The notes below the pieces were generated by a model. The model saw only the letters and a program-made list of their open reading frames with translations, made no database searches and had not been told where the DNA came from. Shown here piece by piece: positions 27,204 through 36,158 of a stretch of 64,000 nucleotides of DNA (positions within the stretch are counted from its first letter, which is position 1; every line of letters begins with the position of its first letter). The stretch is taken from NCBI GenBank assembly GCA_937944975.1, contig CALEBF010000002.1:1-64000 (forward strand), read 5' to 3'. Origin of the DNA: an uncultured Mycoplasmatota bacterium. Its GTDB lineage: Bacteria > Bacillota_I > Bacilli_A > RF39 > UBA660. The position numbers and the translations under genes were made by a program.

Positions 27204-27683
27204 ATGATAAAAGCAATTGTATATCAAAGTAATACTGGACACACTTTTCAGTATGCTAAGATGTTAGGTGATAAATTAAGTTTACCGTATTATGCATTAC
27301 ATGAGGCGAAACAGTATTTAAAAAGCAGGGATGAAATTATTTTTATGGGATGGATTTTTGCTTCTAAGATTTCTGGTTGGAAGCAAGCTCGGAGAAAATA
27401 TCAGGTGAGATGTTGTTGTGTTATTGGTGCCTATCCGAAAAGTGAACAATATCAGAAGACGTTAACAGACGCAAATCATATAGAGGAACCTTTTTTCTAC
27501 TTGCGTGGAGGAATTGACTATCACAAGTTGAAAGGAATGAAAAAGGTATTATTAAAATTAGTTTCAAAAGAAATTATAAAAGAAAAGCCTGAAATGAGTG
27601 AGATATTTCAAAATGGCGATAATTTTGTATCTATTGAAAATTTAAATGACATTATTGCTTATGTTAAAAGACATGAGATATAA
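27204..27683 (+). CDS. Flavodoxin-domain protein
   Basis: The 159-residue product starts with the flavodoxin phosphate-binding loop pattern YQSNTGHTFQYAK (about 6-18) and keeps a Rossmann-like alternation (DEIIFMGWIFASKISGW). This resembles flavodoxin-domain proteins of the protoporphyrinogen-oxidase type more than electron-carrier flavodoxins. The usual Thr-Gly-Asn-Thr loop is varied to SNTGHT. I start at ATG 27204 with GGAGGG upstream; the ORF opens earlier inside the terminator. The next gene begins 19 bases downstream. Confidence 0.75.
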   Translation: MIKAIVYQSNTGHTFQYAKMLGDKLSLPYYALHEAKQYLKSRDEIIFMGWIFASKISGWKQARRKYQVRCCCVIGAYPKSEQYQKTLTDANHIEEPFFYLRGGIDYHKLKGMKKVLLKLVSKEIIKEKPEMSEIFQNGDNFVSIENLNDIIAYVKRHEI

Positions 27684-27702
27684 TATAAATAGAGGAGGGT
27701 AT

Positions 27703-28404
27703 ATGAAAAAGAAAATTATTATTGTGTTAGGAGTTATCATTGGTATATTTTTAGTTTTGGTTGCATATTTTTTCTTTTTTGAGATGAATCAAGAAAATCA
27801 ATTGAAAGCTGAAATTACGGAATTGGAAGAGTTGGTAAATGCCAAAAATATAGATACCGAAGCAGTGAATCAGAAATTAAATGAAACGGTCGCAAAAGAC
27901 GACTATGCGAAAGTTGAAAAAGCGTTCAAAGCTTATCTGAAGGATAGTTTTGATAATTCGGTAGCAATTACAGAAATTTTGAATGATGCACGACTTACTA
28001 ATATCTTAACTGTTGAAAATTACCAAAAAGATGGCAAAGAATTTACTCAAACAAAGCAATATATTGCAGAGACAAAACAAGAATTAGAAGAAAGAAAAAA
28101 GAAATATACTGAGTATTTGACTGAAGAAAAAGCGATGTCTTACATCAATGACAAAGGTTTGGATTCTTATTATGTTGAATTTTATAAAAGAGAGCTTGTT
28201 GGAGATATGAGCGATGTAAAGCAAGATAAAACTGTGGAAAATTCAATTGACGAAATTTTATCACTTTTGGATTCATCCGAGAAAGTGATTCAATTTTTAG
28301 CATCACATCCGAATGATTGGAATATAGAAGGTGAAAATATTGTTTTTCCAAACCCTACTTTAAAAAGTGATTACGATCAATTAATTACACAGGTAGTTAA
28401 GTAG
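27703..28404 (+). CDS. Membrane-anchored hypothetical protein
   Basis: The 233-residue product has one N-terminal membrane helix (about 4-25) and a helical, charged extracytoplasmic domain with coiled-coil character (ENQLKAEITELEELVNAKN; TKQELEERKKKYTEYLTEEK). No family recognised. I choose ATG 27703 with AGAGGAGGG six bases upstream. It is transcribed with the flavodoxin-domain gene. Confidence 0.65.
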   Translation: MKKKIIIVLGVIIGIFLVLVAYFFFFEMNQENQLKAEITELEELVNAKNIDTEAVNQKLNETVAKDDYAKVEKAFKAYLKDSFDNSVAITEILNDARLTNILTVENYQKDGKEFTQTKQYIAETKQELEERKKKYTEYLTEEKAMSYINDKGLDSYYVEFYKRELVGDMSDVKQDKTVENSIDEILSLLDSSEKVIQFLASHPNDWNIEGENIVFPNPTLKSDYDQLITQVVK

Positions 28405-28552
28405 TCATAATGATCGATTGTATTGACTATACATCTTTTTATAAAACTGATATAAATTTGTTTCGTTTATTAAACATTTATTGCAGTTATAGTAAAGTAA
28501 TAATGATATTGAAAAAATAAATAACTATTAAATAAGGAGCGAGCATTAAAAT

Positions 28553-29200
28553 ATGAAGAAAAAAACTGTTTTGCTTTTTACAATAAGTATTTTCATAATG
28601 CTTGGAATGAGTGGTTGTGGTAGGAAATCTACGAAAAGTGATATAAAACAGTATTTAAAAGAATACTATCCGAACGAATCCTTCGAAATAGTATCACGAG
28701 AAAAAATTGATAATATTAAATCGAGTGGTTCTTGTAGTGATAATAAATCAGGTTATAGATATACCATTATTTCAAATGATACTAATGTTCAATTTACTAT
28801 AGAAGATATATATGAAGCATCAGGTTATGGAACTTGTTATTATTCGCTGTCTAATAATTATGCACAAGCTGCACTAGAGAAACATATAACAGATTTCAGT
28901 GATTCTAGAATAAGTATATATAGAGGAGATTCACGCAGTTTTCATGCTGATATTAAGATCGATTCTAAAGATTTTAAATCAATCGATGAAATATCGAATG
29001 TTTTATATAATTTCAAAGCTTATTATGAAGGCAAACAACCATTTATGGAAGAAGCAGATGTTGAGGCACTTATATGGAGTTCTGGCAATTATTTAGGTTT
29101 TATAAATTTATCTTATTATAATAAGAAAATAACTTTAGATAGTATAAATAAAGAAATTTCTAGTTTATTACAAGAAAATAATATAAATTTGCCTGCTTAG
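28553..29200 (+). CDS. Hypothetical lipoprotein
   Basis: The 215-residue product has a lipoprotein signal ending in the lipobox GMSGC (Cys22), followed by a mature domain rich in Ser, Tyr, Asp and Lys. It contains two extra Cys (about residues 63 and 98). No family recognised. AAGGAGCG precedes the start. It stands alone between a 148-base AT-rich gap and the tRNA terminator. Confidence 0.65.
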   Translation: MKKKTVLLFTISIFIMLGMSGCGRKSTKSDIKQYLKEYYPNESFEIVSREKIDNIKSSGSCSDNKSGYRYTIISNDTNVQFTIEDIYEASGYGTCYYSLSNNYAQAALEKHITDFSDSRISIYRGDSRSFHADIKIDSKDFKSIDEISNVLYNFKAYYEGKQPFMEEADVEALIWSSGNYLGFINLSYYNKKITLDSINKEISSLLQENNINLPA

Positions 29201-29304
29201 TATACTTTAGTAAAATTGTGATGAAAAGGTTTTAGAAATTTATTCATCATTATTTTATTACCAAGATAGTACATAATTTGTACCTAATTATATTTGAACA
29301 TGAA

Positions 29305-29335
29305 AAAACCGTTGATATTCAACGGTTTATTTTTA
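29305..29335. terminator. Terminator between lipoprotein gene and tRNA genes
   Basis: AAACCGTTGA-tat-TCAACGGTTT is a 10-bp stem with AT-runs on both sides; it would end the minus-strand tRNA transcript and the plus-strand gene. Confidence 0.75.
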
Positions 29336-29337
29336 AA

Positions 29338-29422
29338 TGGTGCGGGTGAAGGGACTTGAACCCATATGCCGTAAGGCGCTAGATCCTAAGTCTAGTGCGT
29401 CTGCCAATTTCGCCACACCCGC
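29338..29422 (-). tRNA. tRNA-Leu (UAG anticodon)
   Basis: The reverse strand reads GCGGGTGTGG at the 5' end and CACCCGC plus an encoded CCA at the 3' end, 85 bases in all. The anticodon stem CTAGA/TCTAG encloses the loop CTTAGGA, giving anticodon TAG. The extra-arm hairpin GCGCCTTACGGC and the GGTTCAAGTCC T-arm confirm a class II tRNA-Leu. It lies in tandem with the next tRNA. Confidence 0.95.
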
Positions 29423-29430
29423 ATTACAAG

Positions 29431-29507
29431 TGGTGGACCTTGATGGACTCGAACCATCGACCGCCCGGTTATGAGCCGGATGCTCTAACCAACTGAGCTA
29501 AAGGTCC
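29431..29507 (-). tRNA. tRNA with CAT anticodon, probably tRNA-Ile2 (lysidine)
   Basis: The reverse strand reads GGACCTTTAGCTCAG at the 5' end and pairs with AAGGTCC plus CCA, 77 bases. The anticodon loop CTCATAA gives CAT, with stem CCGG/CCGG. The GGACCTTTAGCTCAGTTGGTTAGAGCA start and the GGCTCATAACC loop resemble the Bacillus tRNA-Ile(CAU) modified by TilS rather than the initiator (which has three G-C pairs below the loop) or elongator Met. Identity as Ile2 is inferred. Confidence 0.85.
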
Positions 29508-29629
29508 AATTCAACACTGCTCTTATATAATACCATAATAATATATTTTATGCAATAAAATTTGAAAAAAATACATTGCCATGATACCTTTTTGACGGTT
29601 TCGAATTACATATAGTAGGAGGGGATATA

Positions 29630-30589
29630 TTGAATCATTTAATAGGAGATACACCGATTGTGAAAATAAAATATCGGTATCATGATCATGTGAGTGAAGT
29701 ATATTGTAAATTAGAACAATATAATTTAACGGGGAGTATTAAAGATCGTGTTGCAGAATATATACTTAAAAGTGCTGAAGATACTGGAGTTTTAAAGGAA
29801 GGGATGCCAATCATCGAAGCGACGAGCGGAAATACGGGAATTTCTTTTGCGGCTTTAGGAGCATGTAAAAACCATCCGGTTATCATATATATGCCTGATT
29901 GGGTTAGCACGGAACGTCAAAAACTAATGAAATTATATGGTGCGGAAGTGAAGTTGATCTCGAAAGAAGAAGGCGGATTTCAAGCGTGTATAGAACAAGC
30001 AGACCAATTGAGCAAGGAAATGAAGGGGTTTCGACCAAATCAATTTTCAAACGAAAAAAATGTAGAAGCTCATTATATGACGACAGGGTATGAGATTGTG
30101 AAACAAATTCATGAACCAATAGGAGGTTTTACATCTGGAATTGGTACTGGTGGTACTTTGATGGGAATTGGGAAACGTTTGAAGGAAACATGGAAAGATG
30201 TCAAAATAGTTGCACTAGAGCCAAAAGAATTGCCGATGTTGTCAGGATTCACTGGTGTTGGAAGTCATAAGATCGAAGGGATAGGAGATGACTTTATTCC
30301 AGAGATTGTCGATTCTTCTATCATAGATGACGTCGTTTTAATTCACGATGATGATGCAGTGATGATGGCTTATCGGCTTGCGAGTAAACTTGGACTTGGT
30401 GTAGGAATCTCTTCGGGCGCTAATTTTTTATCAGCTGTTTTATTAAAAGAAAAATGTAACCAGGCAGTGGTAACAGTTTTTCCAGATGATGCTAAGAAAT
30501 ATTTGACGACGGATTTATCGAAAACAGAAAATCTTTCCGTTTCTCCATGGATTAACGACATTGTTTTATTGGAATATGAAATCGTGTAA
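29630..30589 (+). CDS. cysK: Cysteine synthase family PLP enzyme
   Basis: O-acetylserine sulfhydrylase makes cysteine from O-acetylserine and sulfide. The 319-residue product has the PLP lysine in NLTGSIKDRVAEY (Lys41-42 region), the SGNTGISFAALGA substrate loop (about 68-80) and the GIGTGGTLMGIGKRLKE phosphate-binding Gly loop. The start codon is TTG 29630, chosen because AGGAGGGG lies 8 bases upstream. It lies directly upstream of cysS, linking cysteine supply to tRNA charging. CysK versus a paralogous O-phosphoserine or cystathionine-type synthase cannot be resolved by eye. Confidence 0.85.
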   Translation: MNHLIGDTPIVKIKYRYHDHVSEVYCKLEQYNLTGSIKDRVAEYILKSAEDTGVLKEGMPIIEATSGNTGISFAALGACKNHPVIIYMPDWVSTERQKLMKLYGAEVKLISKEEGGFQACIEQADQLSKEMKGFRPNQFSNEKNVEAHYMTTGYEIVKQIHEPIGGFTSGIGTGGTLMGIGKRLKETWKDVKIVALEPKELPMLSGFTGVGSHKIEGIGDDFIPEIVDSSIIDDVVLIHDDDAVMMAYRLASKLGLGVGISSGANFLSAVLLKEKCNQAVVTVFPDDAKKYLTTDLSKTENLSVSPWINDIVLLEYEIV

Positions 30590-30674
30590 ATTATGTTGTA
30601 TTTTGTGAAATCATGGGATGATTGATGTTATAGGTTGATTTATGTTATAATATGGGCAATGAAAAGGTGATAGA

Positions 30675-32075
30675 ATGAAATTATATAATACATTATCAAG
30701 ATCATTGGAGGAGTTTATACCACATGATCAGAATATGGTGCGGATGTATACTTGTGGGCCAACGGTGTATAATTATGCACATATTGGAAATTTAAGAACA
30801 TACATATCGGAAGATATTTTAGAAAAGATATTACGCTATTTAGGTTACCCGGTAACGAGATGTATGAATATTACAGATGTTGGACATTTGGTAAGTGATG
30901 CAGATTCTGGCGAAGATAAGATGGCAGTTGCTGCGAAAAGAGAGCACAAGTCAGCACTTGAGATCGCTCAATTTTATACGGATGCTTTCATGAAAGATAT
31001 AGAAGATTTAAATATTAAGAAGCCTGATGTCATTAGCAAAGCGACGGATCATATCGATGATTATATCCGTATGATTAAAAAATTATTACAGGATGGATAT
31101 GCATATGAGGCAAATGGAAACATCTATTTCGATACGGAAAAATATGCAGGTTACTATCAATTATCCGGTAGAAGTAAAGAGGACTTGATGGTGGCTGTAC
31201 GTGATGATGTCGAAGTTGACCAATTTAAAAAGAATCCAAATGATTTTGGATTGTGGTTTACGAATTCAAAATTTGACGGACAGGAACTACAATGGGATAG
31301 TCCATGGGGAAGAGGATATCCTGGATGGCATATCGAGTGTTCTTGTATTTCAATTGCTTATCTAGGTGAATATTTAGACATTCATTGTGGTGCGATCGAT
31401 GCTATTTTTCCACATCACACGAATGAAATTGCTCAGTCTGAATGCTATTTAGGACATAAATGGTGTAATTATTGGGTTCATATGGAATTTTTAAATGATG
31501 CGACTGGAAAGATGAGCAAATCAAAAGGTGAATTTTTAACTTTATCTCTATTAAAAGAGAAGGGCTACGATCCTGTTATTTATCGTTATTTCTGCTTACA
31601 ATCACATTATCGTAAGCAATTAGTATTTACGTATGATTCTTTAGATACGGCGCATGTAGCGTATGATAAATTATATCATCGTGTACAAAGTTTAGAGCCG
31701 ATTTCTGGGGAAGAATTAGATCGCGATGTTATGGAATCATTCCGTACTAAATTCAAAGAAGCGCTTTCAAATGATTTAAATACGGCAAATGCTTGTACAG
31801 TTTTATATGACGTATTAAAGGCAGATACGAACGATACGACAAAATATGCGTTGATCGAAGAATTTGATCAAGTATTATCGTTAGATTTGACGAAGAAAAA
31901 AGAGAAGAAAGTTGATGCTTCGTTAGTCGCTTGGATCGAAGAGAAAATCGATGAGAGAAATGAAGCAAAGAAAGCGAAAAATTACGCTTTAGCGGATCAA
32001 ATCCGAGATGAATTGTTGAGTAAAAATGTCGTTATTAAAGATACAAGAGAAGGAACAGTATACGAAATAAAATAA
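30675..32075 (+). CDS. cysS: Cysteinyl-tRNA synthetase
   Basis: CysRS attaches cysteine to its tRNA. The 466-residue class I enzyme has the zinc Cys in YTCGPTVYNYAHIGNLRT (which also contains the HIGH-type HIGN motif, about 35-38), the WHIECS zinc segment, and KMSKSKGEF (about 279-287). Length is normal for a bacterial CysRS. TTATAATATG, a -10-like element, is 20 bases upstream. No T-box-type leader is visible in the short 85-base gap after cysK. Confidence 0.98.
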   Translation: MKLYNTLSRSLEEFIPHDQNMVRMYTCGPTVYNYAHIGNLRTYISEDILEKILRYLGYPVTRCMNITDVGHLVSDADSGEDKMAVAAKREHKSALEIAQFYTDAFMKDIEDLNIKKPDVISKATDHIDDYIRMIKKLLQDGYAYEANGNIYFDTEKYAGYYQLSGRSKEDLMVAVRDDVEVDQFKKNPNDFGLWFTNSKFDGQELQWDSPWGRGYPGWHIECSCISIAYLGEYLDIHCGAIDAIFPHHTNEIAQSECYLGHKWCNYWVHMEFLNDATGKMSKSKGEFLTLSLLKEKGYDPVIYRYFCLQSHYRKQLVFTYDSLDTAHVAYDKLYHRVQSLEPISGEELDRDVMESFRTKFKEALSNDLNTANACTVLYDVLKADTNDTTKYALIEEFDQVLSLDLTKKKEKKVDASLVAWIEEKIDERNEAKKAKNYALADQIRDELLSKNVVIKDTREGTVYEIK

Positions 32076-32087
32076 GGGGATGAGCAT

Positions 32088-32789
32088 ATGGATTTTATGT
32101 TATTAGGATATGAAAATATTTTAACTGTAACGCTTGCTATCGTAGGTTTTATCGTTGTTATATGGGCACAATCGAATATTTCTAGAACTTATCAACGTAG
32201 CAAGAGAATTAAGACTGGTGGAAATTTAACTGGTCAGGAAGTGGCTCGAAAGATTTTGGATGAGCATGGACTTTCTAATATTTATATTGTTGAAACACAA
32301 GGAGAATTGTCAGATCATTACGATCCACGAAGAAAAGTTGTACGTCTTTCTCGGGAAGTGTTTCATGGAACTAGTGTCGCATCCGTAGCTGTTGCGGCGC
32401 ATGAGGTAGGTCATGCGATTCAAGATAAAGAAAAGTATCCTATGATGCGCTTTCGTAGTGCGTTGGTACCTTTTGTAAACTTAGTTACTTATCTTGGATA
32501 TTTTGGATTGATTGTTTCTTTAATTGGAGGAATTACAGGGTATATTAAATTAAGTATTCTTGTGATTTTAGCTACTTTACTATTCCAACTTGTGACATTA
32601 CCAGTCGAATTTGATGCATCTAAAAGAGCAGAGAAAAACTTACAAAAACTATCTTTGATCTCAAGCGGAGAAAAAGAAGATGTTCATGCGATGTTAAAGG
32701 CAGCTGCTCTTACTTATGTAGCAAGCTTTATATCGACGATTTTATCATTATTACGTCTTGTTATTATGCTTGGTAATGATCGTGATTAA
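32088..32789 (+). CDS. Zinc metallopeptidase, YugP family
   Basis: The 233-residue membrane protein has one N-terminal helix (about 9-27), a cytosolic or periplasmic catalytic segment with AVAAHEVGHAIQD (HExxH-type zinc motif, about 103-115) and three more helices. This is the neutral zinc metallopeptidase type 2 (Pfam Zn_peptidase_2) family, of unknown substrate. GGGGATGAGC precedes the ATG, 12 bases after cysS. Confidence 0.9.
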   Translation: MDFMLLGYENILTVTLAIVGFIVVIWAQSNISRTYQRSKRIKTGGNLTGQEVARKILDEHGLSNIYIVETQGELSDHYDPRRKVVRLSREVFHGTSVASVAVAAHEVGHAIQDKEKYPMMRFRSALVPFVNLVTYLGYFGLIVSLIGGITGYIKLSILVILATLLFQLVTLPVEFDASKRAEKNLQKLSLISSGEKEDVHAMLKAAALTYVASFISTILSLLRLVIMLGNDRD

Positions 32790-32815
32790 GAATTCCATAT
32801 GGAGTTCTTTTTTGT
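32789..32815 (+). terminator. Short terminator hairpin
   Basis: AGAATTCCAT/ATGGAGTTCT folds with one G-T pair and runs into TTTTTT. Confidence 0.65.
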
Positions 32816-32842
32816 TATAATAGTGATATTGGAAGTGATGAG

Positions 32843-33709
32843 ATGAACGGAGTTATTGCAATAAATAAGGAAAAAGGATATACGAGTAGAGATATTGTCA
32901 ATATCGTAGGAAAAGTATATCATACAAAAAAAGTAGGGCATACAGGGACATTGGATCCTATGGCAACGGGAGTTTTGGTCGTATGTGTTGGAAAGGCAAC
33001 AAAATTAGTTTCTCTCCTCACAGCGACGGAAAAGGAATACGTTGCGGATGTGTTGTTAGGAGTTGAAACTGATTCACTCGATACGGATGGAAATGTTTTA
33101 AAAGAAGATAGTGTAGATTGTGATCAGACATGTATTGATCAAGTATTAAAGAGTATGAAAAGAACATATTTTCAAGAGGTACCAAAATATTCTGCTGTCA
33201 AAGTAAAAGGAAAAAAATTATATGAATATGCAAGATCAAATCAGGAAGTGGAACTTCCAAAAAAAGAGGTCACAATATACGATTTAGAACGTATTTCTGA
33301 CGTTTTCTATGAGAATGGGAAGATCAGGTTTCAGATCCGTTGTAAAGTGAGTAAAGGGACTTATATTCGCAGTTTAATTCGCGATATCGCTCATGAACTT
33401 GGAACGATTGGTGTTATGAGTGGTCTTTGCAGAACAAAGCAAGGAGAGTTTGAATTAAAAGATTGCGTTTCTTTAGAACAATTGAAAGAGCAACCTTCGA
33501 TACAATCAATCGCACATGTTTTATCGATATATCCACAAAAAGTTGTCGATGGAAAAGAAGAGGAAATGATCTTAAACGGTCGAAAGCTTTCGAATCGATA
33601 CAACGAGAAGAAGATAGTTTTTTTAAACAAAGATCATCACGTATTAGGAATTTATCAATTTGACGAAGAAGAACAAATGATGGTTCCGTGGAAAATGATA
33701 TTGGAATAA
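32843..33709 (+). CDS. truB: tRNA pseudouridine(55) synthase TruB
   Basis: TruB converts U55 in the T-arm of tRNA to pseudouridine. The 288-residue product has the N-terminal GVIAINKEKGYTSRD segment, the catalytic Asp in KVGHTGTLDPMATGVL (about 32-47) and the RIQIRCKVSKGTYIRSLIRD-like block, here FQIRCKVSKGTYIRSL. The C-terminal PUA-like tail is short but present. TTATAATAGTG precedes the start as a likely -10. Confidence 0.97.
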   Translation: MNGVIAINKEKGYTSRDIVNIVGKVYHTKKVGHTGTLDPMATGVLVVCVGKATKLVSLLTATEKEYVADVLLGVETDSLDTDGNVLKEDSVDCDQTCIDQVLKSMKRTYFQEVPKYSAVKVKGKKLYEYARSNQEVELPKKEVTIYDLERISDVFYENGKIRFQIRCKVSKGTYIRSLIRDIAHELGTIGVMSGLCRTKQGEFELKDCVSLEQLKEQPSIQSIAHVLSIYPQKVVDGKEEEMILNGRKLSNRYNEKKIVFLNKDHHVLGIYQFDEEEQMMVPWKMILE

Positions 33710-33710
33710 C

Positions 33711-33738
33711 AAAAAAAGCATGAATTTCATGCTTTTTT
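33711..33738. terminator. Bidirectional terminator between truB and prsA
   Basis: AAAAAGCATGAA-ATTTCATGCTTTTT forms a stem with A- and T-runs on each side between convergent genes. Confidence 0.85.
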
Positions 33739-34717
33739 ATTGTGTTACTGTCGTTTGTGAATCTACATAAGAATCATAACCAGATTTTAATTCAGAATCT
33801 TGAATATCTAATTTATATTTTTTTCTGATGTCTGCCCAAGTTTTTGCACTTAATGTCGTATCGTTAGATAGTTTATTTTCAACTAATGTCGTTTTGATTT
33901 CATCTTTTACTTCATCTAGTTTTGGTTTTGATTTAGAATCTACTTTTAAGATTACGTGATATCCATAATCGCTTTTTACAGGTTCTTTTGAATATTCGTT
34001 CTTTTTTAATTTATAAGAAGCATCCCAGAATTCAGAAACGACACTGTCTTTTGAGAAGTCACTTAATAATCCGCCGTTTTCTTTTGTACCTTCATCGTCG
34101 GAATATTTTTTAGCAAGTTCTGCGAAGTCTTCTCCTTTGTCTAACTTTTTGATGATGTCTTCTGCTTCTTTTTTTGCTTTTTCTTCAGCTTTTGACTTTT
34201 CCTCATCGGTCATATCATCCGTTACTTCTGGTGAGATCAAAATGTGTCTTACAGTAAGATCTCCGAAGATGTCTGTGTCATAGTAACTTTGAATTTCATC
34301 GTCTGTTAGTTGATCTTTCAAGTAATTTTCTACAACTTTGTTTTTCTTATATTCTAAGATTAAAACATCTTTATATTCAGACTCGTTTTTATAACCTGCT
34401 GATTTCATAGCTGTTTCAAAGTCTTGACCAGCAGACTCATAGTATTGTTTGGTCTGTTCTAATTGGCTTTCTGCATATTGTTTTGCAGTTTCATCTGTTT
34501 CGATTTCCTTATTCGCAATAAAGCTATCGATCATATTGATTAAGACACTAGAACCTCCTTGTTTTTTTAGTTCGTCGTATAAATCTTCTGTCGTGATTGT
34601 CTTTCCGTCTAACTTAGCAACGACTTCTTGTCCATTTTTTAATTTTGCTACTTGCCCACATCCGGCAGTTAAAAATAAAATAGAGCATAAACCTAGTACG
34701 AGTAATTTTTGTTTCAT
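33737..34717 (-). CDS. prsA: Foldase lipoprotein PrsA (parvulin-type PPIase)
   Basis: PrsA helps exported proteins, including penicillin-binding proteins, fold outside the membrane. The product has a lipoprotein signal ending in LTAGCG, an N-terminal SurA-like helical region, a parvulin domain with RHILIS, AELAKKYSDDEGTKENGGLL and YGYHVILK, and a C-terminal helix. I start at the ATG at 34717 because it begins a normal signal sequence; AAAGGAG lies 13 bases upstream, and the earlier in-frame ATG at 34729 is too close to it. The gene is on the opposite strand to its neighbours. Confidence 0.92.
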   Translation of the reverse strand: MKQKLLVLGLCSILFLTAGCGQVAKLKNGQEVVAKLDGKTITTEDLYDELKKQGGSSVLINMIDSFIANKEIETDETAKQYAESQLEQTKQYYESAGQDFETAMKSAGYKNESEYKDVLILEYKKNKVVENYLKDQLTDDEIQSYYDTDIFGDLTVRHILISPEVTDDMTDEEKSKAEEKAKKEAEDIIKKLDKGEDFAELAKKYSDDEGTKENGGLLSDFSKDSVVSEFWDASYKLKKNEYSKEPVKSDYGYHVILKVDSKSKPKLDEVKDEIKTTLVENKLSNDTTLSAKTWADIRKKYKLDIQDSELKSGYDSYVDSQTTVTQ

Positions 34718-34811
34718 GTGCTCTTTCATTCTCCTTTCATAGTACAACTAATATTTTAGCAAAAAATATATGGAAATACAAGAATTCAAAATAAAATTAG
34801 TTAGAAGTAAG

Positions 34812-34839
34812 CACATAAATACAAAAATTCCATAAGATA
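34812..34839 (+). promoter_or_regulatory. Sigma-K-like promoter of yjcZ-type genes
   Basis: CACA (34812-34815) fits the sigma-K -35 (mACm). After 16 bases from its AC, CATAAGATA (34831-34839) fits the -10 consensus CATAnnnTA exactly. It lies 30 bases before a YjcZ-like gene, so mother-cell expression is likely. Found by eye. Confidence 0.6.
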
Positions 34840-34869
34840 ATGTGAAAAGACAAAAAGGAGGTATGAATT

Positions 34870-34953
34870 ATGTGTAATACAGGAGTATCTGGTGCAGCAA
34901 TCGTTTTAGTTTTATTCATTTTACTTATCATTATACTAGGAGCATACATTTAA
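34870..34953 (+). CDS. YjcZ-family sporulation micro-protein 1
   Basis: The 27-residue product is MCNTGV followed by a single membrane helix rich in Ile, Leu and Val, ending in GAYI. This is the YjcZ/SscA-type layout (a Gly or Cys-containing head, then FILLIIILGAY-like helix), small proteins found in spores of Bacilli. AAAAGGAGG lies 8 bases before the ATG, and a sigma-K-like promoter precedes it. Confidence 0.75.
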   Translation: MCNTGVSGAAIVLVLFILLIIILGAYI

Positions 34954-34977
34954 TCGACTTACTAGGAGGTGAATAAA

Positions 34978-35094
34978 GTGGCTTGTCAAAATCACGGAAA
35001 TGATAACTGTCCTAGAAATAATACGTGTAATTATATTATCATTATCGTATTATATATTTTATTAGCAATTATTCTAGGATCATGTATCATCTAA
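34978..35094 (+). CDS. YjcZ-family sporulation micro-protein 2
   Basis: The 38-residue product starts at GTG 34978 with TAGGAGGTG upstream. It has a Cys/Asn-rich head (CQNHGNDNCPRNNTC) and a C-terminal membrane helix YIIIIVLYILLAIILGSC. The helix and the ILGSC end match the preceding YjcZ-like gene, so the two are tandem paralogues in one sigma-K-type unit. The Cys-rich head may allow cross-linking or metal binding in the spore, which is only a guess. Confidence 0.7.
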   Translation: MACQNHGNDNCPRNNTCNYIIIIVLYILLAIILGSCII

Positions 35095-35095
35095 T

Positions 35096-35122
35096 GAAAA
35101 GAGGGGAACCTCTTTTTCTTTT
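35096..35122 (+). terminator. Rho-independent terminator
   Basis: AAAGAGG-ggaa-CCTCTTT followed by TTCTTTT closes the yjcZ-type unit. Confidence 0.75.
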
Positions 35123-35124
35123 GA

Positions 35125-35152
35125 TTGACAAACGACTAAAAATGTTTATAAT
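35125..35152 (+). promoter_or_regulatory. Sigma-A promoter of transglutaminase lipoprotein gene
   Basis: TTGACA (35125-35130) and TATAAT (35147-35152) are separated by 16 bases, both perfect hexamers. Confidence 0.75.
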
Positions 35153-35175
35153 AAATGAATGGTTGGAGGGACAAA

Positions 35176-36051
35176 ATGAAAACAAAAAATAAAATTACAT
35201 ATATTTCTTCTCTCTGTTTGATTTTGGGTACGAGTGGATGTTCTTTAGATAATTTTCCTACTACAGAGTCACATGCTTGTACGATAGATCAGTCGACTTA
35301 TCAATCGGTAAATGCATTTGGAGTGCCTGTTAATGATAGTAATCCTCTTACCTGTGTAGAAAATGAAGGGCAAGAATATTTTTATATTGGAAGCATTGAT
35401 GAACTTGTTTCTTTTTATCAAGCATATGGAATTCATGGGACACAGACAAATTTATTGTGGATTGATTTCCGTGCAGATATGGGTGAAATTGCTCGCAGAT
35501 TAAACGAAGTAATACCAGCGAGATTTGCTCTTTCATTCTCTGCAAATCATGGTGCGGTAGAATCTACTTTGGAAATTTTGGATCCATATTATGAAGATGC
35601 ATTGATGCATGCGAAATCAATTGCAGATGAAATCCGTATGACGACATCCGATCCTTCGGAACAAATGAAACTTGTCCACGATTATTTATTACGTACGACG
35701 ACTTATACTAATCGTGGAGGAAATGACGGTTACGATGAAGCGAGTGATGCTTTCTTTTCAGGTCTTGCAAATTGTTCAGGATATTCTCGTGCTTACTCTA
35801 TGATTTTGCGCGAATTAGAAATTCCTGTCTTATATGTAAGTTCTAGTACGATGGATCATGCATGGAATATGGGATACGATGGTATGAATTATTGGTATAT
35901 CGATACTTCCTTAGATGATGTAAGTAAAAAGAATAAAGATGACTATATTACGACGGATCGAGATTATTTCTACGATCGACATGAGTTAGACCTTGGAGAA
36001 TCAGATCAAGGTTATGTGAAACGGATGCAGAATCTATATCATTTACAATAA
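35176..36051 (+). CDS. Transglutaminase-like lipoprotein
   Basis: The 291-residue product has a lipoprotein signal peptide with lipobox GTSGC (Cys22 or so), an extracellular N-terminal domain, and a C-terminal transglutaminase-like (papain-fold) domain. The triad is visible: Cys in GLANCSGYSRAYS, His in DHAWNMGYDG and Asp in YIDTSLDD. In Bacilli and Clostridia such proteins act on the cell wall or cross-link surface proteins; the substrate is unknown. I start at ATG 35176 with GGAGGG upstream, not the in-frame ATG 35155 that lies before that site. Confidence 0.8.
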   Translation: MKTKNKITYISSLCLILGTSGCSLDNFPTTESHACTIDQSTYQSVNAFGVPVNDSNPLTCVENEGQEYFYIGSIDELVSFYQAYGIHGTQTNLLWIDFRADMGEIARRLNEVIPARFALSFSANHGAVESTLEILDPYYEDALMHAKSIADEIRMTTSDPSEQMKLVHDYLLRTTTYTNRGGNDGYDEASDAFFSGLANCSGYSRAYSMILRELEIPVLYVSSSTMDHAWNMGYDGMNYWYIDTSLDDVSKKNKDDYITTDRDYFYDRHELDLGESDQGYVKRMQNLYHLQ

Positions 36052-36082
36052 TGTGGATCAGACATTTACTAGACATTTTTAT

Positions 36083-36114
36083 AGGACTGACAGAAATTGT
36101 CAGTCCTTTTTTTA
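36083..36114 (+). terminator. Strong terminator before mraZ
   Basis: AGGACTGACA-gaaat-TGTCAGTCCT is a perfect 10-bp stem followed by seven T. Confidence 0.9.
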
Positions 36115-36158
36115 TAAATTTGTGGGAAATCCCTTTACAAAGGGGATGTTTCGGGGTA

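Noticed and set aside
30590..30674. T-box leader before cysS
   Set aside because: The gap is only 85 bases and I see no specifier loop, T-box core or terminator/antiterminator pair.
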